Shown here one piece after another: positions 37,259 through 46,948 of a DNA stretch of 64,000 nt (within the stretch, counting starts at the first letter, position 1; each line of letters begins with the position of its first letter). This DNA comes from Microbacterium jejuense. GTDB lineage: Bacteria > Actinomycetota > Actinomycetes > Actinomycetales > Microbacteriaceae. Made by a program: the position numbers and the translations under genes. The stretch covers positions 1 through 64,000 of the forward strand of contig NZ_JAEUAW010000004.1 of the NCBI RefSeq assembly GCF_019511665.1. The letters run 5' to 3'. Under the pieces are notes generated by a model. That model ran no database searches. It was not told the origin of the DNA and saw only the letters and a list, made by a program, of their open reading frames with translations.

Positions 37259-38173
37259 ATGTCTGCAGATCCGTACGGCAGCGGCCCCGAGGTCCTCGAT
37301 CCCGAAGACGACCTGCGCAGCAGGGTCGCTGTGCGTCCCGCCCGCCACCGTCCGGTCGACCCGTCGATCGCCCGTTCGTGGCTGCTGGTGCCCGGGACGC
37401 GGACCGACACGTTCGACGACATGGCAGCCTCGCGCGCCGACGCCGTCGTGCTCGACATCGAGGACGCCGTCGACCCCAGCAACAAGCCGCAGGCGCGACA
37501 GGACGTCGCCGACTGGCTGCGGGCCGGCGGCCGAGCCTGGGTGCGGGTCAACGACGCCGCGAGTCCGTACTGGTCGGACGACCTCGCCGCGCTCGCCGGC
37601 ATCCCGACGCTCCTGGGCGTCATGCTGGCCAAGACGGAGTCCGCCGACCAGGTGACGAGCACCTTCGACCGTCTCGGCGGCAGCGTCCCCGTGGTCGCCC
37701 TCGTCGAGTCGGCCCTGGGCATGGAGGACGCCGCCCACATCGCCCGCGCCCGCGGCGCCTTCCGGCTCGCTTTCGGCAGCGGCGACTTCCGCCGCGACAC
37801 CGGCATGAGCGCCGACGCCGAGGCGATGGCCTACCCGCGTGCCCGGCTCGTGGTCGCCAGCCGAGTGGGCAATCTGCCGGGCCCCATCGACGGGCCGACG
37901 GTCGGCAACAGCATGCCGACGCTGCGCGAGCAGTCGGGCATCACGGTGTCGATGGGCATGACCGGCAAGCTGTGCCTGGCGGCGGAGCAGGCACCCGTCA
38001 TCAACGAGGTCATCTGCCCCACCCCGAGCGAGGTGCTGTGGGCGATGGACTTCCTCGCCGATTTCGAAGGTCGCGGCCGCGTCATCCGCGACGGCAGCGA
38101 CTTGCCGCGCCTCGGCCGCGCGCAGAAGATCGAGAAGCTGGCTCTCGCGTTCGGGGTCCACCCCACCTCGTAG
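37259..38173 (+). CDS. HpcH/HpaI aldolase / CitE-like protein
   Basis: A 304-residue TIM-barrel lyase of the citrate-lyase-beta (CitE) group. SWLLVPGTRTDTFDDMAASR, ADAVVLDIEDAVDP (metal-binding acidic region) and FGSGDFRRDTGMS are seen. Stand-alone CitE proteins in actinobacteria often act on malyl- or citramalyl-CoA, not in citrate lyase. No citD/citF genes are nearby. The N-terminal 40 residues are variable and acidic. ATG 37259 lies after AGAAAGAGTG. It is followed by the peroxiredoxin gene after 41 bp. Confidence 0.82.
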   Translation: MSADPYGSGPEVLDPEDDLRSRVAVRPARHRPVDPSIARSWLLVPGTRTDTFDDMAASRADAVVLDIEDAVDPSNKPQARQDVADWLRAGGRAWVRVNDAASPYWSDDLAALAGIPTLLGVMLAKTESADQVTSTFDRLGGSVPVVALVESALGMEDAAHIARARGAFRLAFGSGDFRRDTGMSADAEAMAYPRARLVVASRVGNLPGPIDGPTVGNSMPTLREQSGITVSMGMTGKLCLAAEQAPVINEVICPTPSEVLWAMDFLADFEGRGRVIRDGSDLPRLGRAQKIEKLALAFGVHPTS

Positions 38174-38214
38174 GGGCCACCGCAACCGCATCGACTCGTC
38201 GAAAGGAACATCCC

Positions 38215-38688
38215 ATGGGTGACGGCATCCACCTCTCCGCAGGCGACGCCAACCCGGGCTTCGCGCTGCCCGACGCCACCGGCGCCGTCGTGCGCCCCGA
38301 GGACTTCGCCGGCCGCAGGCTCGTCGTGTACTTCTACCCGGCTGCCTTCACGCCCGGCTGCACCACGGAGGCGTGCGACTTCCGCGACAACCTCGCGTCG
38401 CTGCAGGCCGCGGGCGTCGCCGTCGTCGGCATCTCGCCCGACTCGGTCGAGCGCCTGGCCGAGTGGGCGGAGGCCGAGCAGCTGACGTTCCCGCTGCTGT
38501 CGGACGCCGACCACGCCGTCGCCGAGGCCTGGGGCGCGTGGGGCACCAAGGTCGTGAACGGCGAAGAGCGCGTCGGCCTCATCCGCTCGACGTTCGTGCT
38601 CGACGCGGACGGCACGATCGAGTCGGCGGAGTACGGCGTCGACCCGAACGGCCACGTCGCCCGCCTGCGCGAGCAGCTCGCCGCCTGA
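38215..38688 (+). CDS. bcp: Thioredoxin-dependent peroxiredoxin (Bcp type)
   Basis: A 157-residue atypical two-cysteine peroxiredoxin that reduces hydroperoxides. The peroxidatic Cys49 and resolving Cys54 are in FTPGCTTEACDFRDN. FPLLSDADHAVAEAWGAWG and RSTFVLDADGTI are typical of Bcp. GAAAGGA lies upstream of ATG 38215. It may share a transcript with the CitE-like gene. Confidence 0.95.
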   Translation: MGDGIHLSAGDANPGFALPDATGAVVRPEDFAGRRLVVYFYPAAFTPGCTTEACDFRDNLASLQAAGVAVVGISPDSVERLAEWAEAEQLTFPLLSDADHAVAEAWGAWGTKVVNGEERVGLIRSTFVLDADGTIESAEYGVDPNGHVARLREQLAA

Positions 38689-38706
38689 GCTCGGGCGCGG
38701 CGGCCG

Positions 38707-39303
38707 TCAGGGCAGCGGGCTGAGGAACTCCCGCGCGTCGACGGCCTTGCGCCGTTCGGGCCGGGAGTTCTTCGGCTTGCCGCCGACGTACAGCCAGCCG
38801 AGGAGTTCCTCGTTCTTCTTGAGCCCGTGCAGCTTGGCGACCGCCTTCGACCGCGTGTAGTGGCCGGTGCGCCAGATGACGCCCCACCCCGCCTCGTCCA
38901 GCAGCAGGCTCATCAGGTGGGCCACGCCCGACGCGACGGCCTCCTGCTCCCACCGGGGCACCTTGTGGCTCTTGCGGTAGCTCGCGACCACGGCGATCAG
39001 CAGCGGCGCACGCAGCGGCTTCGACGAAGAGCCCTTCTCGCCGTCCGCCTTGTTGATGGCCCGGCCGAGCCGCTCGCGGTCGTCTCCGCGCAGCTCGATG
39101 AGCCGCCAGGGGCGCAGCGAGGAGTGGTCGGCCACACGGCCGGCGGCCGCGACGAAGCGCAGCAGCTCGTCGTGCGTGGGAGCCTCGTCGGTGACCTTCG
39201 ACCACGAGCGGCGGGCGAGCGCCGCGTCCATCGCCGGGCTCACGCGCCCCGCGGGTCCGTGCGATGCGTCAGCGGCGTGTGCAGAGGGCGTCGGGACGGT
39301 CAT
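38707..39303 (-). CDS. Nitroreductase-family protein
   Basis: A 198-residue FMN-dependent nitroreductase-like protein. MDAALARRSWSKV is the FMN-phosphate-contact RRS region (about 25-37), followed by ADHSSLRPWRLIEL and WGVIWRTGHY. It is small and near the BluB/YfhC-like edge of the family, so the substrate is unclear. It starts in the msrB stop (TGATG), so translation is coupled to a methionine sulfoxide reductase, implying an oxidative-stress setting. Confidence 0.85.
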   Translation of the reverse strand: MTVPTPSAHAADASHGPAGRVSPAMDAALARRSWSKVTDEAPTHDELLRFVAAAGRVADHSSLRPWRLIELRGDDRERLGRAINKADGEKGSSSKPLRAPLLIAVVASYRKSHKVPRWEQEAVASGVAHLMSLLLDEAGWGVIWRTGHYTRSKAVAKLHGLKKNEELLGWLYVGGKPKNSRPERRKAVDAREFLSPLP

Positions 39304-39707
39304 CAGGCCTCGTCGGGCGTGAACTGCAGCGAGAGCGAGTTCATGCAGTAGCGGTCGCCCGTGGGCGTGCCGAAGCCGTCGGGGAACACGTGGCCCAGGT
39401 GCGAGCCGCAGTTCGCGCAGCGCACCTCGGTGCGCACCATGCCGTGGCTGGTGTCTTCGATCAGCTCGACGGCCTCGGGGCGCACGGACTCGTAGAAGCT
39501 CGGCCAGCCGCAGTGCGAGTCGAACTTGGTGCCGCTCTGGAACAGCTCCGCCCCGCATGCCGCGCACGTGTACAGGCCGGCGCGGCTCTCGTCGAGCAGC
39601 TCGCCGGTCCACGGCCGCTCGGTGCCCGCCTCGCGCAGCACCGCGTACTGCTCGGGCGACAGCTCGGCGCGCCACTGCTCGTCGCTCTTGTCAACGGCGT
39701 ACGTCAT
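39303..39707 (-). CDS. msrB: Peptide methionine-(R)-S-oxide reductase MsrB
   Basis: A 134-residue MsrB that repairs oxidised methionine. Zinc sites CAACGAELF and CANCGSHLGHVF and catalytic Cys in DRYCMNSLSLQF are present. The signature SHCGWPSFYESV is present as well. ATG 39707 has GAGGAGG at ideal spacing. It overlaps the nitroreductase by 1 bp. Confidence 0.97.
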   Translation of the reverse strand: MTYAVDKSDEQWRAELSPEQYAVLREAGTERPWTGELLDESRAGLYTCAACGAELFQSGTKFDSHCGWPSFYESVRPEAVELIEDTSHGMVRTEVRCANCGSHLGHVFPDGFGTPTGDRYCMNSLSLQFTPDEA

Positions 39708-39796
39708 GGGTCCTCCTCGGCACGCGTCGGGTTCGTGCACTGCACGTTCCATTCAACCCCAGCGCAGCGGGTCTCGGGCTGCGAGAGGATGACGGG

Positions 39797-40834
39797 ATGG
39801 ATGCCGCGACCGCCGATGACCCGATGGCCCGAGAACGCGCGGCCGATGAGCGAGAGCGCACGGTGGAGCGCTACGCGCGGTTCGCCCGCGATGAGGCGCC
39901 GGGGCGCTCCGCGCTCTATGCCGCGTGGGCGGACGGCGTCGCCGGCGACGCCGAGGTCGCCCGCATCCTCTCGCGCATCCCCGCGACCCGCCGCCAGCCG
40001 CCGCTCGTCTTCGCCGTCTCGCGCATGCTCGGGGCGCCCGAAGCCGGCTACGCGGCATGGGCCGCCTGGGTGCGCGCACATGACGAGCAGCTGGTGGCCG
40101 AGGCATCCACCCGCCGGCTGCAGACGAATGAGCCGCAGCGCTGCGCGGCGCTGCTGCCCGCTCTCGCCGGCGTCGACGGCCCGGTCGCGCTGCTCGAGGT
40201 CGGCGCGAGCGCGGGGCTGTGCCTGTACCCCGACCTCTACTCGTACTGCTACCGGGGGAGTGCCGGGGTCGTCGCGCTCGATCCCGATACGGGTCCGTCG
40301 ACGGTCGTGCTGGAGTGCGACACGGAGGGTCATCCGCCCCTGCGGCTGCCGCACGTCGTGTGGCGCGCCGGCATCGACCTGCATCCGCTCGACGCGGCCG
40401 ATCCGGCCGATCGTCGCTTTCTCACGAGTCTCGTGTGGCCGGGCGAGGACGGCCGCGCCGAGCGCATCGGCGCGGCGCTCGAAATCGTCGCGGCCGATCC
40501 TCCGATGCTCGTCACGGGTGACGCGACCGAGCCGGAGGTGCTGCGCGGGCTCGCCGCGCGGGCGCCGGAGGGTGCGACCCTCGTCGTCACGACCCCGGGC
40601 GTGCTCCCGCACATCGCCCGCGACGGCCGCGAGCGTCTGATCGCGACCATCCGCGACCTCGACGCGGTGTGGATCACGATCGATCCGCCGGCACTGCACG
40701 GAGGGCGGCATCCGGGCTCCGAGGACGGCCTCGTGCTCGCTCGGGACGCCGAGCCGCTTGCGACGGTGGATCCGCTCGGCGGATTCGTGCGCTGGCGCGC
40801 GTCGGACGACGGATCGGTGGATGCCGCGGGCTAG
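39797..40834 (+). CDS. DUF2332 protein
   Basis: A 345-residue soluble protein of the DUF2332 family. Seen are the conserved N-terminal ERYARFARDEAPGRSALYAA, LLEVGASAGLCLYPDLYSYC (a methyltransferase-like Gly-rich loop) and WITIDPPALHG near the C-terminus. The fold may be a SAM-binding or degenerate methyltransferase fold, but its function is unknown. ATG 39797 has a GAGAGGATG region just upstream. It is divergent from msrB. Confidence 0.8.
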   Translation: MDAATADDPMARERAADERERTVERYARFARDEAPGRSALYAAWADGVAGDAEVARILSRIPATRRQPPLVFAVSRMLGAPEAGYAAWAAWVRAHDEQLVAEASTRRLQTNEPQRCAALLPALAGVDGPVALLEVGASAGLCLYPDLYSYCYRGSAGVVALDPDTGPSTVVLECDTEGHPPLRLPHVVWRAGIDLHPLDAADPADRRFLTSLVWPGEDGRAERIGAALEIVAADPPMLVTGDATEPEVLRGLAARAPEGATLVVTTPGVLPHIARDGRERLIATIRDLDAVWITIDPPALHGGRHPGSEDGLVLARDAEPLATVDPLGGFVRWRASDDGSVDAAG

Positions 40835-40843
40835 CGTGGCGGT

Positions 40844-41086
40844 GTGCCTCTGACCGACCGCGACCGCGCCCTCCTCGACTTCGAGGCCGAATGGCGGCGC
40901 CACGCGGGTGCGAAGGAGGAGGCCATCCGCGCCGAACTCGGACTGTCGCCGGCGCGGTACTACCAGCTGCTCGGGCGGCTCATCGACACGACCGACGCGC
41001 AGGAGCACGACCCGATGCTGGTCAAGCGTCTGCGCCGCCAGCGCGACGCGCGCGTGCACGAACGCGCCGCGCGCGCCGCCCGCTGA
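40844..41086 (+). CDS. DUF3263 protein
   Basis: An 80-residue actinobacterial DUF3263 protein with a helix-turn-helix-like core: LLDFEAEWRRHAGAKEEAIR and LGLSPARYYQLLGRLIDTTD. The pattern suggests a small DNA-binding protein. It starts GTG 40844 (after a 10-bp gap from the DUF2332 stop) and ends in a basic segment. DUF3263 next to a LytR_C protein is an arrangement also known in mycobacteria. Confidence 0.8.
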   Translation: MPLTDRDRALLDFEAEWRRHAGAKEEAIRAELGLSPARYYQLLGRLIDTTDAQEHDPMLVKRLRRQRDARVHERAARAAR

Positions 41087-41159
41087 CCGGATTGCACGCA
41101 GGCCGCACCCGCCGGACAGTCGGACCGGACGCACAGGTGCGGCCGGGTAACATCGACGG

Positions 41160-41729
41160 GTGCCGACCTCCCGTTACCCCCAGGATCGCTTCGACGACCT
41201 GCCGGAGACGGATCGCGTCGGCGCCCACCGGGCCGAGAACCCCCGCATGCGCGGATGGGTGGTGCTGCTGTGGGCCGCGCTCGCGACCGTCGTGCTCATC
41301 GCCGCCGGCATCTTCGGCACGCTGATCGCGTCGGGCCGCATCGAACTCGCGCCCACGCCGACCCCGACGAGCACCCCGCTGCCCGAGGTCGCGCCCGTCA
41401 AGGACACGACCTACCAGGTGCAGATCCTCAACGCGACGCCCGAGCAGGGCCTCGCCACCCAGCTCAAGGATGACGTCGTCGCGGCCGGCTGGCCCGAGGA
41501 CGCGGTGACCGCCGGCGAGGCGGGCTCGCAGGACTTCCCCACGACGACCGTCTTCTACAGCACCCCCGCCGACGAGGCCGCCGCGAAGGGCCTCGCCGAG
41601 GCGATCGGCGGCGCGGCGACCGAACAGAGCGACGCCTACGTGGCGGCATCGCCGGACGCGAAGCTGCTCACCATCGTGGTGGGTCTCGACCGCACCGCTG
41701 CCGGGCAGTCGCCCGCACCCACGCCCTGA
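41160..41729 (+). CDS. LytR C-terminal domain protein (membrane-anchored)
   Basis: A 189-residue single-pass protein with a membrane helix at about 38-60 (VVLLWAALATVVLIAAGIFG), a short Pro/Thr linker and a C-terminal LytR_C domain (about 85-178, YQVQILNATPEQGLATQLKD and AYVAASPDAKLLTIVVGLD). LytR_C domains occur in cell-wall assembly proteins, but this one lacks the LytR-CpsA-Psr catalytic domain. The start is GTG 41160. It follows DUF3263 and precedes cspA. Confidence 0.85.
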   Translation: MPTSRYPQDRFDDLPETDRVGAHRAENPRMRGWVVLLWAALATVVLIAAGIFGTLIASGRIELAPTPTPTSTPLPEVAPVKDTTYQVQILNATPEQGLATQLKDDVVAAGWPEDAVTAGEAGSQDFPTTTVFYSTPADEAAAKGLAEAIGGAATEQSDAYVAASPDAKLLTIVVGLDRTAAGQSPAPTP

Positions 41730-41861
41730 CGCGCGGCCGCGTGTTTCGCGCCGGTAAACACTTGTGTGCCTGCGTGTCAACAAGTGACGAAAACGCCGCG
41801 GTCGCCGGTGCCGTCCTGCATACGATGAAGCCCTGCACCGCCGGCTACAGGAGAAACACGC

Positions 41862-42062
41862 ATGACCCAGGGCACCGTGAAATGGTTCAACGCCGAGAAG
41901 GGATTCGGCTTCATCACCGTCGCCGACGGCCAGGATGTCTTCGTCCACTACTCGAACATCGACATGTCGGGCTTCCGCGTGCTCGAAGAGGGCCAGACGG
42001 TGGAGTTCACCGTCGGCTCCGGCCAGAAGGGCCCGCAGGCCGAGTCGGTGCGCGTCGTCTGA
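41862..42062 (+). CDS. cspA: Cold-shock protein (CspA family)
   Basis: A 66-residue single-stranded nucleic-acid-binding protein. RNP1 is KGFGFITV and RNP2 is [24 protein letters not shown] is a typical start. ATG 41862 has CAGGAGA at good spacing. A leader of about 30 nt after a TACGAT (41821-41826) -10-like box is possible. A perfect palindrome terminator follows at 42096. Confidence 0.97.
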   Translation: MTQGTVKWFNAEKGFGFITVADGQDVFVHYSNIDMSGFRVLEEGQTVEFTVGSGQKGPQAESVRVV

Positions 42063-42095
42063 AGACCACCGTGCGCGCTTCGCGCTGAACGATCC

Positions 42096-42125
42096 GGAAA
42101 CGGGATGCCATGGCATCCCGTTTCC
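42096..42125. terminator. Perfect 30-bp palindromic terminator after cspA
   Basis: GGAAACGGGATGCCA is followed directly by its exact reverse complement TGGCATCCCGTTTCC. It lies 34 bp after cspA and ahead of the groEL promoter. The arms contain GGATGCC and GGCATCC. Confidence 0.8.
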
Positions 42126-42151
42126 GTGCGTTTCGGCGTCCCTCACCACGG

Positions 42152-42178
42152 CTTGCACTCGATAGGGTCGAGTGCCAG
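42152..42178 (+). promoter_or_regulatory. Upstream CIRCE-like operator (overlaps -35)
   Basis: CTTGCACTC, a 9-bp spacer and GAGTGCCAG match the CIRCE consensus at 7 of 9 positions in each arm with the exact 9-bp spacing. It overlaps a -35-like TTGCAC (42153-42158). HrcA is the expected repressor. Confidence 0.75.
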
Positions 42179-42184
42179 AATGAT

Positions 42185-42211
42185 TTAGCACTCACGTTTG
42201 TTGAGTGCTAA
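42185..42211 (+). promoter_or_regulatory. Perfect CIRCE operator upstream of groEL
   Basis: TTAGCACTC, 9 bp, GAGTGCTAA, identical to the consensus. It is 37 bp before the groEL start and 33 bp centre-to-centre from the second CIRCE-like element, so the pair can clamp the promoter. HrcA-type heat-shock repression is expected. Confidence 0.95.
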
Positions 42212-43867
<1,656 letters not shown>

Positions 43868-43893
43868 TCCAGCCCACTCGCTGACGCGAATCG

Positions 43894-43926
43894 CGGATGC
43901 CCCGGCCCATTGGGTCGGGGCATCCG
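43894..43926 (+). terminator. Terminator after groEL
   Basis: CGGATGCCCCGGCCC pairs with GGGTCGGGGCATCCG (15 bp with one G-U) around a 3-nt loop. It lies 27 bp after the groEL stop, between groEL and the convergent WXG100 gene. It again carries GGATGCC/GGCATCC. Confidence 0.85.
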
Positions 43927-43951
43927 TCGTCTGCGCGGCGGACGCCGGGGC

Positions 43952-44239
43952 TCAGCGGAACAGGCTGGCGGCCGCGAGCTCGGTGTCGGCGTATTGCCGG
44001 CCGGCGGCCGCGAGGGCCGCGTTGATGCTCGCGAGCGACTCCTCGACCTGCCGCTGCGTGCCGCGCCACTGCTCGACCACGCCCGCGAACGCGGCCGACG
44101 CCGTGCCCGTCCACGAGCCCTGCAACTGCGTCAGCTGAGCGAGCATCGCGTCGGACTCCGCCTGCAGCCGGTCGATCGTGCCGCGCACGGATGCGGTGGA
44201 GGTGAGGATGGAATCGCTGTCGACGGTGAAGACGGCCAT
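43952..44239 (-). CDS. WXG100-family (Esx-like) secreted protein
   Basis: A 95-residue helical-hairpin protein of the type VII secretion substrate family. The Trp-x-Gly turn is SWTGTAS at about 43. The helices before and after are heptad-rich (LTSTASVRGTIDRLQAESDA and WRGTQRQVEESLASINAALA). The C-terminal YADTELAAASLF resembles a YxxxD/E-type export signal. No EssC/EccC ATPase, second Esx protein or other ESX gene is nearby, so it must be exported by a system elsewhere or act as a homodimer. Confidence 0.88.
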   Translation of the reverse strand: MAVFTVDSDSILTSTASVRGTIDRLQAESDAMLAQLTQLQGSWTGTASAAFAGVVEQWRGTQRQVEESLASINAALAAAGRQYADTELAAASLFR

Positions 44240-44340
44240 GAGGGCTCCTGACGTGTCACGCGGCGGCCGGATGCCGAACCCGCTGTGCCCGTCACGCTAG
44301 GCGCTGCCGCCGCCGCGGGAGGCGGCATCCCTCGCCGTCG

Positions 44341-44362
44341 GCCCGTTCTGTGCACAACGGGC
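44341..44362 (-). terminator. Hairpin after the histidine kinase gene
   Basis: GCCCGTT pairs with AACGGGC around an 8-nt loop. It is 33-54 bp beyond the kinase stop on the minus strand and before the WXG100 gene. Confidence 0.5.
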
Positions 44363-44394
44363 GCTGACGGGGGCTCTGGGGAGGAGGCGCCGCG

Positions 44395-46158
44395 TCAGTC
44401 CGCGAGGCCGGGCGGCCGCTTCAGGGGCTGGGTCGGGATCGACGCGTGCTCGGCCGCCTCGCGCGCGTCGGCGAGCGGGAACGAGACGCGGAACGTCGCC
44501 CCGCCTCCCGGCGTGTCGATCACCTCGACCGTTCCGTGGAGCGCCTCGACGATGGACGCGACGATCGACAGACCCAGACCGGAGCCGCCGGTCTCGCGGG
44601 TGCGCGACGTGTCGGCACGCCAGAAGCGCTGGAAGATCTTCTCCTTGATCTGGTCGGGCACTCCCTCGCCGTGGTCGACGACCTCGATCCAGCCCATGCG
44701 GCTCGTCGCGTCGACACCGACGCGCAGGTCGATGGGAGAGTCCTCGGCCGAGTAGCGGCGAGCGTTGCCCAGCAGGTTCGTCACGACCTGGCGGATCCGG
44801 TTCTCGTCGCCGAGGACGACGGGAACCAGGGCGCCGGCAGGCGCCGTCGGCTCCTGCTCGGGGACGATGGGCGGAAGCTCCGCAGCGCTGCCGTTCGCCT
44901 GCGTCGCGGGGAGCGGCTTGGGTCGCCGGCGCAGCATCGACAGCGTGGCGCCGGCGCGCGAGATCGCCGACGGCGGCGTTCCGCGGCGCTTCGACTCGGG
45001 TGCCGCCGTCACCTCGGTCACGCGCGGGGGATCGGGATCGATGAGCGTCGTGTCGAGCACCGTGACGGGGCGCATCGGGGCGGCGGCGCGGACGTCCAGT
45101 GCGGCATCCCTCGCCACCGGGCGCAGGTCGACCGGCACGATGACGACGTCGCGGCGCTCGTCGAGGCGTGCGAGGGCGAGGAGGTCCTCGACCAGCACGC
45201 CCATGCGGATCGCCTCCTTCTCGATGCGGTCCATCGACTGCGCCACGTCCTCCTCGCCGCGCACGGCGCCCATGCGGTACAGCTCGGCGTAGCCGCGCAC
45301 CGTCACGAGCGGCGTGCGCAGCTCGTGGCTCGCGTCGCCGATGAAGCGCCGCATCTGCCGCACCGTCGCGTCCCGTTGCGAGATCGCGCCGTCGACCCGG
45401 TCGAGCATCGCGTTGATCGCGGTCTTGAGACGGCCGACCTCCGTTGACTTCGGCTCGATGTCGGTCATGCGCTGGGTGAGATCGCCGGCGGCGATGAGGT
45501 CGGCGGTCGCCTCGACCTGGCCGAGGCTGCGGAAGGTCAGCGTCACGAGAAACCGCGTCGCGAAGGCCCCGACGATGAGGATCACGAGCGCCAGGATCGA
45601 GTAGATGCCGAGGTAGTTGGCGATCGTGCGATTCACACCCGCGAGTGGCATGGCGACGAGTTGCGGATAGTAGAGTCCGCCGTCCGCATACTGCTGATTC
45701 GACTTCACGGCGAGGAAGGACGCCTCCCCGTCCTCCGATGTGAGTTCGTAGGGGTCGAGCTCATACGTCTGCGCGTCGGTCAGCGTGAGAGTCTGCGGTA
45801 CCGCCGGCAGCGGCCCCCCGCCGCGACCGCCGCCGATCGCGAGCAGGTTGTCGTGGTCGCGGGCCGGGTCGTAGATCGCCACGAAGTAGTCGACCGAGAC
45901 CGGGTTCTCTTTCGAGGTCACGGTGAGCTGGCCGTCCTCGATGGAGAAGTCGAACAGCGGAGCGCCTGCCTCCGTTCGTCCGAGAGCGACGAGCTGCGTC
46001 TCGACGCCGTCGATCAGCGAGTTGCGCAGGAACACCGCCGTGCCGACGCCCGCGGCGATCAGCCCGACCGCCAGGAGCGCGACAGTGACCCCGGTGACCT
46101 TCGCGCGAAGACTGGTTCCGCGCCACCACCGGGTGATCGCGTCAGGCTTCTGCGCCAG
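44395..46158 (-). CDS. HAMP-domain sensor histidine kinase; probable CTG start
   Basis: A membrane sensor kinase of about 587 residues. Helix 1 is LRAKVTGVTVALLAVGLIAA, then an outer sensor domain, helix 2 (IYSILALVILIVGAFATRFL) and HAMP. The H-box is GDASHELRTPLVTVRGYAEL and the ATPase motifs are NLLGNARRYS, DHGEGVPDQIKEKIFQRF and GGSGLGLSI, with a long Pro/Arg insert before the ATPase. No ATG, GTG or TTG exists between the regulator's TAG stop and a GTG at 46035 that would delete helix 1. CTG 46158 has AGGGGG six bases upstream and keeps the helix. It follows the response regulator in the same frame. Confidence 0.85.
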   Translation of the reverse strand: MAQKPDAITRWWRGTSLRAKVTGVTVALLAVGLIAAGVGTAVFLRNSLIDGVETQLVALGRTEAGAPLFDFSIEDGQLTVTSKENPVSVDYFVAIYDPARDHDNLLAIGGGRGGGPLPAVPQTLTLTDAQTYELDPYELTSEDGEASFLAVKSNQQYADGGLYYPQLVAMPLAGVNRTIANYLGIYSILALVILIVGAFATRFLVTLTFRSLGQVEATADLIAAGDLTQRMTDIEPKSTEVGRLKTAINAMLDRVDGAISQRDATVRQMRRFIGDASHELRTPLVTVRGYAELYRMGAVRGEEDVAQSMDRIEKEAIRMGVLVEDLLALARLDERRDVVIVPVDLRPVARDAALDVRAAAPMRPVTVLDTTLIDPDPPRVTEVTAAPESKRRGTPPSAISRAGATLSMLRRRPKPLPATQANGSAAELPPIVPEQEPTAPAGALVPVVLGDENRIRQVVTNLLGNARRYSAEDSPIDLRVGVDATSRMGWIEVVDHGEGVPDQIKEKIFQRFWRADTSRTRETGGSGLGLSIVASIVEALHGTVEVIDTPGGGATFRVSFPLADAREAAEHASIPTQPLKRPPGLAD

Positions 46159-46191
46159 GTCGTCCCCCTGCTCGTCGTGCCGGTGCTCCGG

Positions 46192-46884
46192 CTAGGCGGT
46201 CTTGCCCGCCTTCAGCATGTAGCCGAAGCCGCGCTTGGTCTGGATGAGCGGCTCGGTCGAGTGCGGGTCGATCTTGCGGCGCAGGTAGGAGATGTAGCTC
46301 TCGACGATGCCGGCGTCGCCGTTGAAGTCGTACTCCCAGACGTGGTCGAGGATCTGCGCCTTCGACAGCACGCGGTTGGGGTTGAGCATGAGGTAGCGCA
46401 GCAGCTTGAACTCGGTGGGGCTCAGGTCGATCGAGACGTCGCCGACCTGCACGTCGTGCGTGTCCTGGTCCATCGTGAGCTCGCCGGCCCGGATCACCGA
46501 CTCCTCGTCGGCCTGCATCGTGCGGCGCAGGATGGCCTGGATGCGGGCCACGATCTCGTCGAGGCTGAAGGGCTTGGTGACGTAGTCGTCGCCGCCCGCG
46601 TTGAGGCCGGTGATCTTGTCTTCGGTCTCGTCCTTCGCGGTGAGGAAGAGGATCGGAGCGGTGTACCCGGCCCCGCGGAGCCGCTTGGTGACACTGAACC
46701 CGTTCATGTCGGGCAGCATGACGTCGAGGATGATGAGGTCGGGTTCCTCCTCGAGGACCGCCGAGATCGTCTGGGCGCCGTTCGAGACGGCCCGGACCTG
46801 GAACCCGGCGAATCGCAGGCTGGTGATCAGCAGGTCGCGGATGTTCGGTTCGTCGTCCACGACGAGGATGCGCGGTGCGGTCAT
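46192..46884 (-). CDS. OmpR-family response regulator (TcrX/TrcR/PhoP-like)
   Basis: A 230-residue response regulator. The receiver has ILVVDDEPNIRDLL, phospho-Asp in LIILDVMLPDMNG and KPFSLDEIVARI. The winged helix spans about 135-230 (DLSPTEFKLLRYLMLNPNRV, VWEYDFNGDAGIVESYISYL). It resembles mycobacterial TcrX/TrcR and PhoP but cannot be assigned to one. It is upstream of and in frame with the histidine kinase, separated only by the TAG stop and a short leader. Confidence 0.93.
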   Translation of the reverse strand: MTAPRILVVDDEPNIRDLLITSLRFAGFQVRAVSNGAQTISAVLEEEPDLIILDVMLPDMNGFSVTKRLRGAGYTAPILFLTAKDETEDKITGLNAGGDDYVTKPFSLDEIVARIQAILRRTMQADEESVIRAGELTMDQDTHDVQVGDVSIDLSPTEFKLLRYLMLNPNRVLSKAQILDHVWEYDFNGDAGIVESYISYLRRKIDPHSTEPLIQTKRGFGYMLKAGKTA

Positions 46885-46948
46885 GGGCCCATTATGTCGG
46901 CGTATGCCATGTCGTGCCTGGATATCGGCTACTCCGCCGCGAATTCGC

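Noticed and set aside
35441..38191. Minus-strand frame of 916 codons joining the 220-aa membrane protein to a long upstream reading
   Set aside because: Only the last 220 codons look like a protein; the rest is antisense to the DMT transporter and CitE genes.
46036..46129. GTG in another frame as kinase start
   Set aside because: It does not read into the kinase frame without a frameshift and lacks the membrane helix.
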